NCBI RefSeq assembly: GCF_029784155.1 | Contig: NC_073691.1 | Coordinates: 121,063,474 to 121,127,473 of the forward strand | Length of the DNA: 64,000 nt | Reading direction: 5' to 3' | Source of the DNA: Uranotaenia lowii | Taxonomy: Eukaryota; Arthropoda; Insecta; Diptera; Culicidae | In this document: positions 34,966 through 47,400 of the stretch, one piece after another | Numbering within the stretch: position 1 is the stretch's first letter | Layout of the letters: every line of letters starts with the position of its first letter | Translations under genes and position numbers: made by a program | Notes under the pieces: generated by a model | The model's database searches: none | What the model saw: the letters and a program-made list of their open reading frames with translations, nothing else | What the model was told of the DNA's origin: nothing

Positions 34966-36062
34966 AAGATTTTTTCCATGTAAAATTTTCACCGTAGTAA
35001 CGGAAAATTACTTGATCTTAAATGTATTTGAAAATAAGTGTTAACAAGCAAGCCAGAAATTTTTCTCGCCTCCGTCAGAATTTAGTCTTAAATCACCCTT
35101 GGCTTGAAACATTTCGATCTATGACGCTTTTCGACGTTTCGAATTGAATTAAATTTGATTCTAAATTGCAATTCAACGAATCTCTTGTACAGGAACTCAA
35201 AACTTGACAAAAACCTTACCTCTTCAGAAGGGTTTTCATGAGGAATTGTAACTAAATAAGAACAGAGTTTGAGACTAACCATTTTTTATTTTAAAAAAAC
35301 CTTTATTTCATTACAAACGTTATGCTGATATGAAACATTCTTCAAGAAAGCAATTTCAGACTAAATTTTATTTCATGTTTTTTGTTCCTCTAAATGCTCA
35401 ACATAACGAATAATTTACACAAGGGCACAAAATTTATATTTTTCTGAGGTGCAATGAATTCAAAAAGTAATTTCGACTTATTCGGGTACCCTGAATCTAA
35501 ATATGCAATATTTCTATCAGCTTTTGTTATGAAATGACTTTTGAAAATAGGTAAAAAGTATTTGAGAAATTTCTGCACGTTCTTTTACAAAAACTCAAAT
35601 TAAAAACATTCCATTTAAAATATAAGTTTTAAATGTATCATCAACTTTCCTCAAGACTTCAAGTAATTTTGAGTTCTGCGAAAACAGTTATAGAAGTTTT
35701 ATGTTTTTTTTAACTTTTTCTCGTTTAACAATATTTTAAGAACTTTCAAACAAAATTCAATGTTAGATACTTTTTAAGCATATGTACATGTAATCTTTTT
35801 GCAGGTAGGTTAAAATTATACATTTTTCAAATAGCAATAACTTGCTAGCAGTTTGGCGCACTTCATTTTTCGAGAAGTGACAGTTGTAATTATGATCTAA
35901 ATGCATGTAGAAAATGTCGGTTGGTTCTCGTGGGTTCCTTGCCAAATGATTTAATAAAGTTGGTTAATTTTCAATACAAATTCACATATTTTAAGACCTT
36001 TTTCAAAGAAAACATCCGCATTTCTCGTAGAAAAGTCGAATTTGCGTCGTTTAATTATTGCT

Positions 36063-36371
36063 TTAGTCAATTGCGACGCGTCGTTGGTTAAGAAACCAAA
36101 GAAACAAAAGATCCTCCAAATTTTTATACGCACCTGTGGAAACGTATTTGAAAGTCTTACCAAGACGACACGAGGTGTTGGATGCCGCACGAAGTATGGA
36201 GTCAGCATTCTTTTGAATTTTTTTGACGGTTGTTGGATGGATGTTGTACTTCTTCGCGATGTCTGCTTTCTTCACAGCCTTGTCCTCAAGATTCCGAAGG
36301 ATTTTGACTTTTTCCTTAAGGCTGAGCGAGTTTCGTTTTTTTTTCTCAATAGCCATTATTTTTGGAGACAT
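36063..36371 (-). pseudogene. pogo/Tigger-type transposase N-terminus (CENP-B-like HTH)
   Basis: Reading from an ATG at 36371 (or 36356), the product contains KRNSLSLKEKVKILRNLEDK and KADIAKKYNIHPTTVKKIQK. This is a clear CENP-B/pogo-type helix-turn-helix of the kind that binds transposon ends. It is followed by ALEYNLED-like spacing, seen as AYKNLEDLLFLWFLNQRR, the start of the second (Tc5/CENP-B) DNA-binding domain. The frame then ends and no catalytic DDE domain follows, so it is truncated. The protein would have acted in the nucleus on the element's own TIRs. It could in principle still bind them. Confidence 0.75.
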
Positions 36372-36529
36372 ATGTAAATTAAAAAAAAAAAAGCCATCTG
36401 TTTTGAAAACCATACAATTTGAAGCACTTAGGATAGTACAAACCTTGCTCTACACAGTGCTTAGCTTTTAATGGTGACGCTTTTTAAAGTTTGTTATAAC
36501 GAAGTTCTTGATGATGTTTGTAAACAATC

Positions 36530-36820
36530 ACTTAGGGTTGAGTTCTTGAACAGGTCCTCCATTTTGCTATTTGCAAGACCTTTCATTTGATGCCTCAAGA
36601 ATTCAAATCGGTCAAGCGGTCATCGAGAAACGTGTGTGACATTATTTTGTTACATACACACACACACACATACACACATACATACACACACATACAGACA
36701 TTTTCCGATCTCGACGAATTGAGTCGAATAGTATGACACTTGGCCCTCCGGGCCTCGGATCGAAAGTTAGTTTATCAAGCGACATGTATACCCTTCCTTG
36801 TAAGAAGGGTAAAAAATAAA
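36530..36820 (-). repeat. Interspersed repeat with (CA)n core
   Basis: A (CA)n/(TACA)n stretch at 36651-36697 is followed by GACATTTTCCGATCTCGACG and GGCCCTCCGGGCCTCGG and ends CCCTTCC...AAGAAGGGTAAAAA. I recall this layout from abundant short dispersed repeats in mosquitoes. No gene. Confidence 0.5.
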
Positions 36821-37007
36821 GAAAAGGGGTCAATGTCACCCCTTATCACGGTATTGACATAAAATATCAAAATAACAAGTAAACCGACAATTTTCAAATC
36901 AAAATTGAAATTATTTTCAAGAAATTTTTTTTCCCGATTTTGTCAGGTACCCTGTTTTGTCAGCCCTAAATTCAAGATGGGGCTGACAAAATCGGAACAA
37001 TACTGTA

Positions 37008-38414
37008 GTAGTATTCGTGTCACAATTCAGAGCATTGCACTGACACTTTTTTCATTTTGGGAACATTAACCTAAAATACGAACGTGTTCGTCGGCCGACT
37101 GTTCGATTTTTTGCACTGAAATATTTGTAGGTAAATTGTCCCGTTCTCGTCCGTACACGCCAGTGGGATGCCAGTTAATGTGCGTGAGAAATTTCAAAAA
37201 GTACTCTATAGAGGAAAGGTTTCCTAAATGGGCCTATCGGGTTAAAATGACTCTACGGCTGTTTGATGAAATGGCTGACTGGACAGATTATCTAACCAAT
37301 GCATTTTGAGGGTGATACGCTTAGAACATAAGGCAAGTAAGAATTTTATGAATTTACAAACTCAAAAAATTTAAAAAATCATACAAGGTTTTGATACATT
37401 TTGTTATAATATTTCGACTTTTAAAAATTATACGTAAAGAAGCTTAAAACAAAAACTTGGATAGTTTCTGTTTCTTACTCAAATAAACTTAAGAAACTAA
37501 ACATATTTCAGTTTTTGTGGAGGTTTAATAATGATTATATAGTCGAATAATAGAGTGTTTTTGTATGCCCCCATCATGTTTGTAAAATGCCTCCATCCTA
37601 AAATAACAGGTTAAATAGAATAAATAAATGATTTTTATCATTGAACCTTCAAATCTAAGCTCTGAATAACATCTTAAGAGAGAATTGAGGATCTAAAAAC
37701 AGATTTGATAAAGTTTTTCTCATGGATGAACTGCCTCCATAGTATGGCAACCCTAACTTTTGTTTTATTCTATAACATTATAATATACATAGATTTTTAT
37801 AAAACTTCAGCTTTGTCGTACGGAAATTATTACTTTCTAGCAGTTTCAATGAAATTATACGGAAATATTGCACAAAAAACAGAAATTTTGTTCAAAACAT
37901 AAATAGGCGCATTTAGCCCGCACGGTTTGTGGTTCGGCATTTTAAACAACACTTATAATAAAATCATTTCCTTGGAATCAGAAGAAAATTTTAAAATAAA
38001 AATTACTACAATGAATAGAAAACAGATGCCTGCACACGTGTATATAGTTTTTGTCTGGAACATCTGGAAGTTTCCGGACATTCCAAGACGCTCACCCTAT
38101 GATGACAATGACGGACAGAATTTTACGCTGACACGGTGAACATTTCATTATGAAGTTCCTTCATGGTCTTCCGGTAGTTGTTCCGGAACGATAAAATTTT
38201 GCGTCGTGTTCGTTGGTTGCTATTCCGGTTCGAAGTGAACTCGCTAAGTGTTTTCAGTCCAACATAGAGAGTTAAGTTTTTAATTCATAAGTTCGAACTC
38301 AGCAGTGTTAAAATCCCAGAAAAAACAGCTTTGCTCCCTCGCGAAAAAGAAAAAAATGGATCAATTTTGAGGTCGCAGTTCGAACTTCGTTTTGAACAAA
38401 AGGATGAAAAAGGG
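37008..38414. other. No gene seen
   Basis: AT-rich with open frames of at most 70 codons. ATGGCAACCCTA at 37743-37754 looks like a solitary hAT-type terminus without a visible partner. Confidence 0.5.
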
Positions 38415-39101
38415 TACCGTAAACTGGGGGAACTTTGATCACTTTTTTCATTCATTTTTAAATATTTTGGAAGAGGTTGCTTTTTCGTAACACCTGAAAG
38501 CTTTAAAACATTTACTGAGGTAAGGAGTATTAAACATGATCATTGATTGCTGTTAATTCAAACGACATTGGTGGCAATAATTAATTGTTTGTTACAAAAC
38601 CAGACTTCGAGTTTCGGGGCAACTTTGATCACTATGGTTTTTACGTATCTCAACGTCTCAAAATTTATTGTTTTGATGCCATTTAGTAAAGCAGGCTCAA
38701 AACATTGATAACAGTTATTTTTTGTTTGGACTTAATTGAACTTTAAACGTTTTCTTTCAAAAACAAATTTACTTAAAAGATGATCAAAGTTGTTGCATAC
38801 ATTTAGGGGCAAAAATTATAAACATTTTTCAATATTTTTTGGCTTCAAAAACAATTGAAATTTTACCTTCATGCAATTCCCTAAGTACTCGCACTGTACC
38901 CATGTTCTTGTTTTCTTCAAACTTAATCATTTGATAGGGGTTTGAACCATTTTTTCTATACGGGCTTTTTCATGGAAAATTACCATTTTTTTTCAACATC
39001 CAAAAATTATCATCAAATAACCATAAAAATAACACTTAAACTAAACCTAAGCCAAAAAAAGTTGATCTTTCACAATAAATCACCCATTTGCTCCTAAATG
39101 C

Positions 39102-39273
39102 TGGATTACAATTGACTTGTTCGTTCTTGTTTTCACACAAAAGGCCTCTTTTCTCACTCACACACTCAGACATTCATATTTGACGGAAACGCAATCATAC
39201 GAAACGCACAAACTGACAGCTCGCCCCGCCGGGCTGCCAGTAAACCAATCTCTCAAACGGAAAACACACTACA
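39102..39273 (-). repeat. gypsy 3' LTR, truncated
   Basis: It matches the first 172 bases of the 5' LTR in element orientation with one mismatch, then stops at TGGATTACA. The AATAAA region and CTACA end are lost. Confidence 0.85.
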
Positions 39274-39383
39274 ACTCGGCCATTCCTGACTAATGATCGT
39301 CTCGATCACATAAAGGTTAGAAAAGACGATTACCCGCGTCCTGCTCGGGGTTAGTAAACACATAAACACAAACACATAACTAA

Positions 39384-42300
39384 CTACGTCTGGCAAGTGT
39401 TGCTTTCTACGTGAGTGCATCCTTCTTCAAAAGGGGTCCTCCAATCGGCCCATTTCTTAATTCGAGCGGACTCAATGATACCATCATAAGGAAGTTGGGA
39501 GATTTGACAATTCTCTATGTCTCGGATCACGTATCTGTCGTTTGGCAGCACCTTATGAACACGATAAGGCCCTCTGTACTTCGGAATAAATTTCTCATTA
39601 GTGCCAATAGTAGTGTCAACATTACGTATCACAACATAATCACCTTCAGAAAAGACTTGCGGACCTTTATGGTTCTTGCCATATGAGGCAGAATTCCTAG
39701 ACTGAGAATCTTCAATACGACTAGAAGCAGCTTCACGCAATGCAGGCAAATCCCGAACAACTTTCAAGTCAGACCTATCTTCCAAATATTCAGACAAACT
39801 ATCAATATCGCGTCCTCTTTGACCAACACCAAATAACAGAACTGAAGGAGTTTCATTCGTACTCGAATGAACGGAATTATTCATAGCGTATTCAACTTTA
39901 CACAACATTCTCACCCAATCTGCATGTTGAACAGGTTCTGAGAGTTTCCCTAACATAGACTTAAGAACACGATTCACTCGTTCAACCTGACCATTGGCCT
40001 GAGCAGACGCTGTAGCTATTTTCACATGCTCAATATTGTTGTCCAACAGATAAGCTTCAAAGTCTAACGAGGTAAAACACGATCCTCGATCACTGATAAT
40101 TCTTCGTGGTCTACTATAACACTCAAAATATTTATCCAAACAAGCGCATACCTCCTTCGTACTCGTAGAATTTACAGCGTACAATTTGACGAACTTCGTA
40201 AAAGCATCAACAAAATATGTTTTCTTTTAGACAAAATCGACGGAAGGGGCCCAAAATGGTCAACATGAATTGTATCGAACGGAACACGTTTCTTCGGAAT
40301 ACTATGCAGAATACGACCTCTATCGGAATTCGGATCGGAATACATAATACAACGGACACAATTTTTGACATAATTCCCAACCTTATCCTTTATTTTCGGA
40401 AACCAATAATGCATCTTCAATTGATACAATGTTTTCGTGATACCCAGATGACACAACTTTTCATGGACATTACGTATGACATGATTTTCCATTTCGGCAG
40501 GAACGTAAAACAAAAGTTTTCCTTCAACAGACGAACGATAAACTAATCCATCATCCAAAGCGAAATTCTTAACAATTCCCTTTTCGAGTTCCTCTCTCAA
40601 TACTAGAATTGTAGGATCCCGTCCTTGAACCAATTGCAATTGAAAATCAATGTCATCAGGACTAATAGCAGAAACAATTTGATCAGGATTACTATAAATA
40701 CGGCTCAAGGCATCAACATGATTCATAAGTGTCCCACTACGATGCTGAATGGTATAGTGAAAGTTCTCCAACTCTAATGCCCATCGTGCTATTCTGGCAT
40801 TAACGCTTTTCTTATTTAACGTCATAGCAAGAGAATTACAATCCGTAATAATCCGGAACGGAATACCTTCCAAGTAGATTTGGAACTTACGCAATGAGTA
40901 AATGATAGCTAATGTTTCCAATTCAAAGCTATGATAACGAGACTCAGCAGAAGTTGTTCGTTTAGAGAAATAAGCAACCGCATGCAGCTTCCCATCATCT
41001 TGTTTTTGCAATAAAATTCCACCGAACCCCTCAGAATTGGCATCACAATGTAACTCAGTTTCCCGTGATGGATTGTACAGGGCCAACACGGGAGCAGAAA
41101 TCAACTTATCACGTAGAGACTCAAATGCCCGTTTACAACTTTCATCAAACTCAAACTTGTTCCCTGGCTTTACCAAGTTTCGTTATGTTAATGCTATGGA
41201 AGAAAAAGACGGTACAAAACGCCGGAAATAAGAGAATAACCCAAGACACTTGGTCACTTGTTTGACATCTGTCGGATAGCTTATTTTCTGGATGGCTTCT
41301 AAATGTGAATTGTTTGGCCTTATACCTTTATCACTAACTGGGAAGCCCAACAACTCTATTTCAGTGAAACAAAACTGACACTTCTTTAATTTTATCTCCA
41401 AGCGGAACTCAGCCAATCTTCGCAAAACACGGCGCAACAAATCGAAATGCTCGGAAATCGTATTAGTGGCCAACGTAACATCATCCATATACACCACAAC
41501 GGAACCTTCCTTGATAAACGTGTCCAATACCATGTTGATAAAACGCTGAAACACGGCAGGAGCATTCCGCAATCCAAAGCGCATCTTAACATACTCATAT
41601 TGTCCAACGGGTGTCACAAAAGCCGTAAACGGAACAGAATCTGGTGCCATGTTTACTTGATGGAATCCATTCTTCAAATCCAAAACAGAGAAATATTTCT
41701 TCCCTTCAACTCGCTCCAAGCAATCATCAATAAGCGGAATCGGATAAATATCACGTACAGTAATTTTGTTCAACGACCTATAATCAATGCACATACGACG
41801 TTCACCGGATTTCTTCGTCCTCAAAACAATAGGAAACGAATAGGGGGAATGACTGGGCCGGATTATACCAGCAGACAATAACCCATCCACAATTTTATCC
41901 ACCTCAACTTTATCAGCATAAGAAAGTCGCCGCGGACCATAACTAATGGGAATATCGGAAGTCAATTTTAACCTCATTTCATAAGAGTGATGTCTTTCCG
42001 GAATATTTTCGAGGTTCAAATAGTTATCTTTGATCACTTTCATAAGCTCATGTTGAGTGACTAATTTCAATTTCGGATTAATACTGATTTGCTCATCGAC
42101 CTCAATTGCGAAAATGTCGGGAACATCAACGACCAAGTTGTTCACATTATTTAACCGTAAATATGCCGAACAAACGGAACAATTCCTCAACGTACCCGTA
42201 TCGTCACTTCGGAACAGATCGTACACACAATGTAACAAGCTATCGGATATTTTAATTTCCCTTTGGTTTTTCACTTCTATCTTGTATTGATTCGATCGTG

Positions 42301-43504
42301 TATTATACAAAATTATACCAAAAGCCTTCAAAAATTCTCGGCCTAGCAAAAGAGGATGCACCATAAAATGATCAGGGACAACGTAAAACTTAATTTTTTC
42401 GGAATGAGCGGAAAAAGTAACACGAGCCGGAACAATAGCGTAAGCACACAACGGAAAACCACCTACACTTCGGAATCCTGAAAACTTCTTTTCTCCTAAA
42501 ACTAACTCACTAGGAACAGCTGACCTTTTAATCAAATTGATTGGACTACCCGTATCAAAAAGCGAAAGGAAACTTCTAACTGAATGCACTCTTTTGCCAG
42601 AAAGGAAAGCAACACTTACCAGATTCACTTCGGAGAGAGCTGCGATGGGTTGGTTGCTGACGTCTGGCGGCCTCCTGCGACTGAAGTCATCCACAAGCGC
42701 CACTCGATCCATGTTGGTTGGCGCTTTTGTTTGGCAATCCTTGGTGACGTGTTTATCGGAACCACAGCGGAAACGGGATCTCAGTGCTCGACGAGGTTTC
42801 GAGCACCGAGCGGAAATGTGACCCTTCTCGGAACAGTTATAGCAGCGCAATTTTGATTCGGAACCACTTTCGATTTTCGTTGTGTTGCTTCTTGACATCG
42901 GAATGGTGACGGAACTGGAACGTATTTCTCGGAGTCTTGCGTACCGTCGAGACAGTTGCTTGAGTTGTGCCACGTCCTTGTCCGGATAAAGAATTGTAAT
43001 GTCTGCGGAACGATCCCGGAACCCATCGATGATAAACAGAACGGTTTGTGCTTCTTCAATATTGGCGCGCGAAGCAATTTCCTCCATCTTGAAAATATAT
43101 CCCAACACCGACATCTTGCTGCTGGCGAACGTAGTTTTCTTGAGCAATTCGATGATTTCCACTGACGTACAGGAGTGTCCAAAAGTTTCCAAAAAACTTG
43201 CAGGGAATTCTTCGTAGGTGTCGGAACGGTCAAGTCGTAGGAACCACCCGGCTTCGGTATCCGGCTGCATCAGTCGGCGTATGCATTTCAGGCGGAATGC
43301 GGAATTTCCTCCGACGGAATCACAAGCACTTTCGAACATTTCCAACCATCTCTCGGGGACGCATGAGTCACCGCCCGCGAATGATGGTACGAGCCATTTC
43401 ACGTCCTGGAACCCGGCTGGTTGGAGTAAAGGCTGAGTGTCAGCCAGCTCCCGGCGAAGATCAGCAATTAGTTTTGCTTTTTGTAGTATCCTGAGCGCGG
43501 CCAT
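39384..43504 (-). pseudogene. Ty3/gypsy gag-pol, one stop and one frameshift
   Basis: The first ATG of the open frame is at 43504. Gag has a CCHC knuckle (CYNCSEKGHISARC) and a second, imperfect one. Protease FDTGSPINLI is at about 42530-42560, and RT carries VVYMDD at about 41480-41497. A TAA at 41183-41185 interrupts pol between RT and RNase H; the frame then resumes unchanged. RNase H shows LHCDANSEGFGG and TDCNSL; integrase shows the H-H-C-C finger (HEKLCHLG ... NCVRC). The frame shifts near 40220, inside the integrase core between the first Asp (VDHFGP) and the second (ISDRGS). The last segment 40184-39384 carries the catalytic Glu (GQVERVNR) and a C-terminal RGPYRV region. Inactive as read. 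Confidence 0.9.
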
Positions 43505-43537
43505 TTTCCAGCACCAAACGAATCCCACTTCTGATGT

Positions 43538-43773
43538 TGTAGCGTCAGTCGGGATAAAAGAAAAACACGCGGTTTAAATATGAACTGGTTTATTCGACGG
43601 TTGGATTACAATTGACTTGTTCGTTCTTGTTTTCACACAAAAGGCCTCTTTTCTCACTCACACACTCAGACATTCATATTTGACGGAAACGCAATCATAC
43701 GAAACGCACAAACTGACAGCTCGCCCCGCCGGGCTGCCAGTAAACCAATCTCTTAAACGGAAAACACACTACA
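43538..43773 (-). repeat. gypsy 5' LTR
   Basis: In element orientation it starts TGTAGTGTG and ends GACGCTACA, with 5-bp inverted termini TGTAG/CTACA, and contains AATAAA. The gag ATG (43504) follows only 34 bases after it. Confidence 0.85.
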
Positions 43774-45082
43774 AACATTACATTTTAAGTAACATTAAAA
43801 ATCTCCTAAGAAAATCCAAATTTAGCTTATTTGTAACTCACTTTATAGGCTTTTGAACGAAGTTAACAGTTTTCAGATATTTTATCTTTATACTTAATTA
43901 ATGATGGTTATCTGATAAAATTTCATGTTGATCAAAGTTACCCCGCTGATCAAAGTTCCCCCAGTTTACGGTACTTAACTTTAAGTTCATAGAATCGAAC
44001 TATGTTTTGAACCTCGGTCATACTTAATTTTGAGTTAAAATAAAGGAGCGTGTAAAATTTTACTGAGATTCTTAAAGTTAGGCTGACGATGAATTTTATC
44101 AAAAGGATGTACCCAAAACGCGATTTTCCTTAGTTAAAATAACCGTTTTCGCCTCTGCGAGAAACTAGTTGAGTGTTCAATGTTTTTAATTTGAATACTG
44201 CCAAGTGGAGCCAAGTAATATAATTTTTCAAAATTCGCACTAGTTTTTAAGCTGTAAATCATTACCATTTTTTAAACAAATTTCACAATATTTGAAAATT
44301 ACTCATCATATCTCAGTTCAAGTAATAAATTTAACGTAAAATGTACACATGTTCAGTAGTGACTTCATTCCTTAAGTCCGAATTAAATTTGTTCAGGCTT
44401 GTAATTGTTACTTGATTGAAAACAACCTTTAACAATCGATTTTAAATATGCTCAAAATTCTTGTTATTTGTGGTGGATTGAACTGTAATATGAAACATTT
44501 TCAGCTTCTCTATCACTCTCTACTGCCTAAACACACAAAATTTGAAACGATATCATGTCTCAAAATTTTACAGTTTTCTTCATCTACTGAAATGATCTTT
44601 TTTTCATACGCAAGACATGTGTACAGAATATTGATAGTTTAAAATTGAATTAAAAGATTCAGATTCGAGAAATGGAAAGAGAACAAATATTAATTTTTGT
44701 CTTAACAACCTGGCAACTCTGATGAGGTCTAATCCAAATCAAGTTTTGAGGTTATGTCTGAGGCCAATCAGCCATCAATACCATCGACCGTATATAACCT
44801 TGTATGTGTGTTTTCGTTTTCAAAAAATATAAACAAAATAAAAAAGATATGCGGCTTCATTCGGCATACATTTAATGCCCTACTTTATCAAATTGAGTTT
44901 CAAAATCGTCGGCAGGAAGTTCGTTGTTGCTGGAATGCAATAGAAAAATAATTGGATTGCCAAATACCTTTTATCCGCATTCGAAAACATGTTTCGACCC
45001 GCATCAACGCAGAGTAGAAAGCACTCAAATCTCCCATGAAAAGCGTCCTCCCATTAACACAGTAACTATAAGAGGTAGGTAC

Positions 45083-45224
45083 CTGGCAAGCGAGCAGATA
45101 TGCACAACAATGCGTGATTCCATTTGTTAAATTGGGTTCCCCATAATCCCGGTTGTCCGAATATGTGCTCGGATTGGAACTTCGCCTAGAATCCGGGGAT
45201 GTTATGGGACGAATTTGGGGCATA
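45083..45224 (-). other. Possible coding exon on the minus strand
   Basis: A GC-richer block begins with an ATG near 45223 and reads MPQIRPITSPDSRRSSNPST and onward to LLACQ. A donor-like CCAG/GTACCT lies at about 45083, after which the open frame has no coding look. Ser/Pro-rich composition suits a disordered N-terminus. I do not recognise the protein and no partner exon is visible in the window. Confidence 0.25.
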
Positions 45225-45564
45225 ATGTATTGGGGGTTGATTTTAGAACTTGAATAAGACCGAAGACCAACAACGCATTGTATTATTCAAATCAGATTTC
45301 GTGTGCTAAAATCGGTGTTTAATTTGCTAATGCACTACGCCACAAGCTGTGGTATGATGAAATTTGTCACACTGGGAACAAGTTTTCTGCCCTTTGGTAA
45401 ATCGATCGATTCATAATTAAAAAGCTGTACCATGTTCAGATTCTTGGAAAATTACAAATGGATGAATCGTTCTAGCTTCTTTTTTTTTAAATCAACATTA
45501 CAAATTCAAGGGGTTTCTACATAATACACTTAACCCTTAAGTGTTCAACCCCATCTTCAAACGG

Positions 45565-45660
45565 GGTTAAGGTTTTTTTTACACTGATATACGAACCGCG
45601 TAAAAAAAACCGTGCAAAAAAAATCGTGTTAATTCCCGAAAACCGTGTTAAAAAAGAACA
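45565..45660 (+). repeat. CCGTGTAAAAAA-word repeat, copy 1
   Basis: ACCGCGTAAAAAAAACCGTG and AATTCCCGAAAACCGTGTTA occur here and, in related order, at 55060-55190. It looks like part of a dispersed MITE family. Confidence 0.5.
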
Positions 45661-46187
45661 TTCAAATTCTGCAGCTCTGAAGTTCTGACACTAATGAAAC
45701 TAATGACAGCTAATGAAAATATAACTTCAAAATTTTTATCCATCCAATCATGAATTTTTATGATTTCAGCTAGTAGAATTTGTTGCAGTATTTTTCACCC
45801 CTAAATGTTTGTAGTACCCTCATGTTTTTTTTCTATAAAAGCATTTTTGATTTAAAAAACATAAAATTTAATTCGAACAAAGCCAAAAATTACTGCAATT
45901 GGTGCTTAATGCGTTACGACATCACAAATGCATCAAAAACTATAAATTTTCAAAAGTTTTTAAAGATTTTGAATAAAAACAAAGTTTGTAGCAAATTAGC
46001 CCTTTTTCTTAGTAGGGTGAAAATCACAAATTTAATTAACTGGTGGAACCAATAATTTTTCTGACTACCTCAATTTCATGTGCAATCAACTTTTAAACTT
46101 TTTTGATTTTCTGCGGAAATTATGTTTTTAAAGGCCATTGAAGTTGAAAACTGATGCATGATGCACCAGATGCACCAGACGGCATCT

Positions 46188-46363
46188 CTGTTTTAAAGAC
46201 ATACATCTTCTAAGCCGATTTAGGCTTTGCAGACTGAATTAATTACGTTGAAAACTTAAGATTAACATTTAACTCCAGTACCGAGATGGGAATTGAACCC
46301 ATGCCATCAGTGGACCAGCGATTACCGTCTTACCACGCTAACCACTCGACCACCGAGACGTAT
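46188..46363 (-). repeat. tRNA-derived SINE, family 4, copy b
   Basis: The reverse complement matches 21316-21485 from TCTCGGTGGTCGAGTGGTTA through the B box (GGTTCAATTCCC, one change) to the CCTAAATCGGCTTAGAAG tail region. Confidence 0.85.
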
Positions 46364-46409
46364 CTCACAACTTACCTTGAGTTCTGTTTGCTTCAAACAC
46401 TTAAACTTG

Positions 46410-46595
46410 ATTGGTCACAAGTTGAAACCGGAAGTAAAACTTCTTTCTACCGGTAATAACACTAGTTGCTTGTACTAGCGATCTCGCGACACTATTTTTC
46501 GTCATCTACAAGTCAAACCCTTTCACTAGCACTAGATGGGTCGCAAGTTGAAATCGGAGCTTGACTATTTTCTCGCGGTACTAACCCTATTAGCT
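46410..46595 (+). repeat. Satellite-like tandem repeat, about 130-bp unit
   Basis: Blocks ending AAGTTGAAA(C/T)CGGA ... CGGTA.TAA..CTA..AGCTT occur at about 46418-46470 and 46540-46595, and again at 49390-49447 after element A. ACAAGTCAAACCCTTTCACTAG is shared by the units at 46509 and 49366. Element A interrupts the array. Confidence 0.7.
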
Positions 46596-47064
46596 TCCCG
46601 ACCAGACATTGATGCCCAAATCGATAGCAAACTAAGACCAAAATCAGGTGTCAACAGCAAAATGAGATCATCATTTTGCTGTTGACTTTTTCAAGACAGC
46701 GAAATTAGGCGTCATTAAGGTTTTTATCATTTTTATTTGACAGCAAACCGAGACCAAAATAAGATAGTTAAAGCAACCACTTAGCATAATTTGGTGTAAC
46801 AATTAGTCTGACAGCAAAATGAGGCATTTTTGAGATATCATTAATTTTTAAAGATAACAAATTTTAATTGAACCGATTTTCAATGAGTTAAAATACCATG
46901 AAAAGTTTAGTTTCTTCCTATGCCTCCTACATTGTGATATGTTCTAAAAGTTTTCCAAAAATGTTTACCTATCTCAGTGTTGACTAAAAAACACTTGCAC
47001 CTCTGAGATCCTAATCGCCTTTATCTCAAGAACTCAAACATAAATTTAGAATAACAGATATTAC

Positions 47065-47400
47065 CTTATTATGGTTCGAGATGTTCTGCGCAACCATCTT
47101 CACCTATTGTCCATCGTCGCGTCAACTCTCGGTTTCTGACAATCGGTGGATTCGGTTCCGCTGATTTTACCGTGGCCGCACTTTCTGTTCCGGGCCAATT
47201 TTCGGCAGCGAAAACAGATTGTTCATTTCTCCGGGTTATTTTATAGTTATCGTTCGTCTGTACCTCTGGAAATGAAACTTGTTGCAGCAACTTATTCCCC
47301 TAGGATGTCAGCTCGTCTTCCATTTCGATGAAGTTCACCTCCAGGTGTTCCAGATGGTAGAACGGTTCCGTTTCCAATTCGATTGTTTGGAATGGTCCAA
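47065..47400 (-). pseudogene. Exon-like block in element A, minus copy
   Basis: Open on the minus strand apart from one stop; reads ELETEPFYHLEHLEVNFIEM then EDELTS before the stop, and continues to a donor-like AAG/GTAATA at 47065. Nucleotide similarity to the plus block at 48206-48577 is visible around GAAATGGAAGACGAGCT and CCCGGAACA. It appears to be a decayed coding exon of unknown function. Confidence 0.4.

Larger units (their letters stand above)
34417..37005 (-). mobile_element. pogo-like DNA transposon remnant (element D)
   Basis: Ends CAGTAGTGTTCCGATTTTG and the complement CAGTATTGTTCCGATTTTG are next to TA (34415-34416 and 37006-37007). TIRs beginning CAGT with TA duplications fit the pogo/Tc1 group. 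A transposase N-terminus lies on the minus strand at 36063-36371; the DDE part is gone. The interior is further occupied by a G-rich repeat (34690-34965) and a (CA)n-bearing repeat (36530-36820). Confidence 0.8.
39102..43773 (-). mobile_element. Ty3/gypsy LTR retrotransposon, minus strand, 3' LTR truncated
   Basis: A complete 236-bp LTR (43538-43773) lies upstream and a partial one (39102-39273) downstream; the shared 172 bases differ at one position (39254 against 43754), so it is fairly young. The last 64 bases of the 3' LTR and any target duplication are missing, so a deletion took the element end and probably part of the surrounding MITE. The gag-pol frame holds gag, protease, RT, RNase H and integrase. 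There is no env. Confidence 0.9.
38417..43971. mobile_element. TA-flanked MITE split by a gypsy insertion (element G)
   Basis: Ends CCGTAAACTGGGGGAACTTT and its exact inverse are each bordered by TA (38415-38416 and 43972-43973). Without the gypsy insertion it is about 0.9 kb and non-coding. A second GGGGCAACTTTGATCA-type word lies inside. A partial copy of the same family ends at 979. Confidence 0.8.
43974..46187. other. No confident gene; one exon candidate and a MITE fragment
   Basis: AT-rich. Features noted separately: the minus-strand exon-like block at 45083-45224 and a CCGTGT-word repeat at 45565-45660. Confidence 0.5.

Noticed and set aside
39411..43494. Plus-strand open frames across the gypsy region
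   Set aside because: Shadows of the minus-strand gag-pol.
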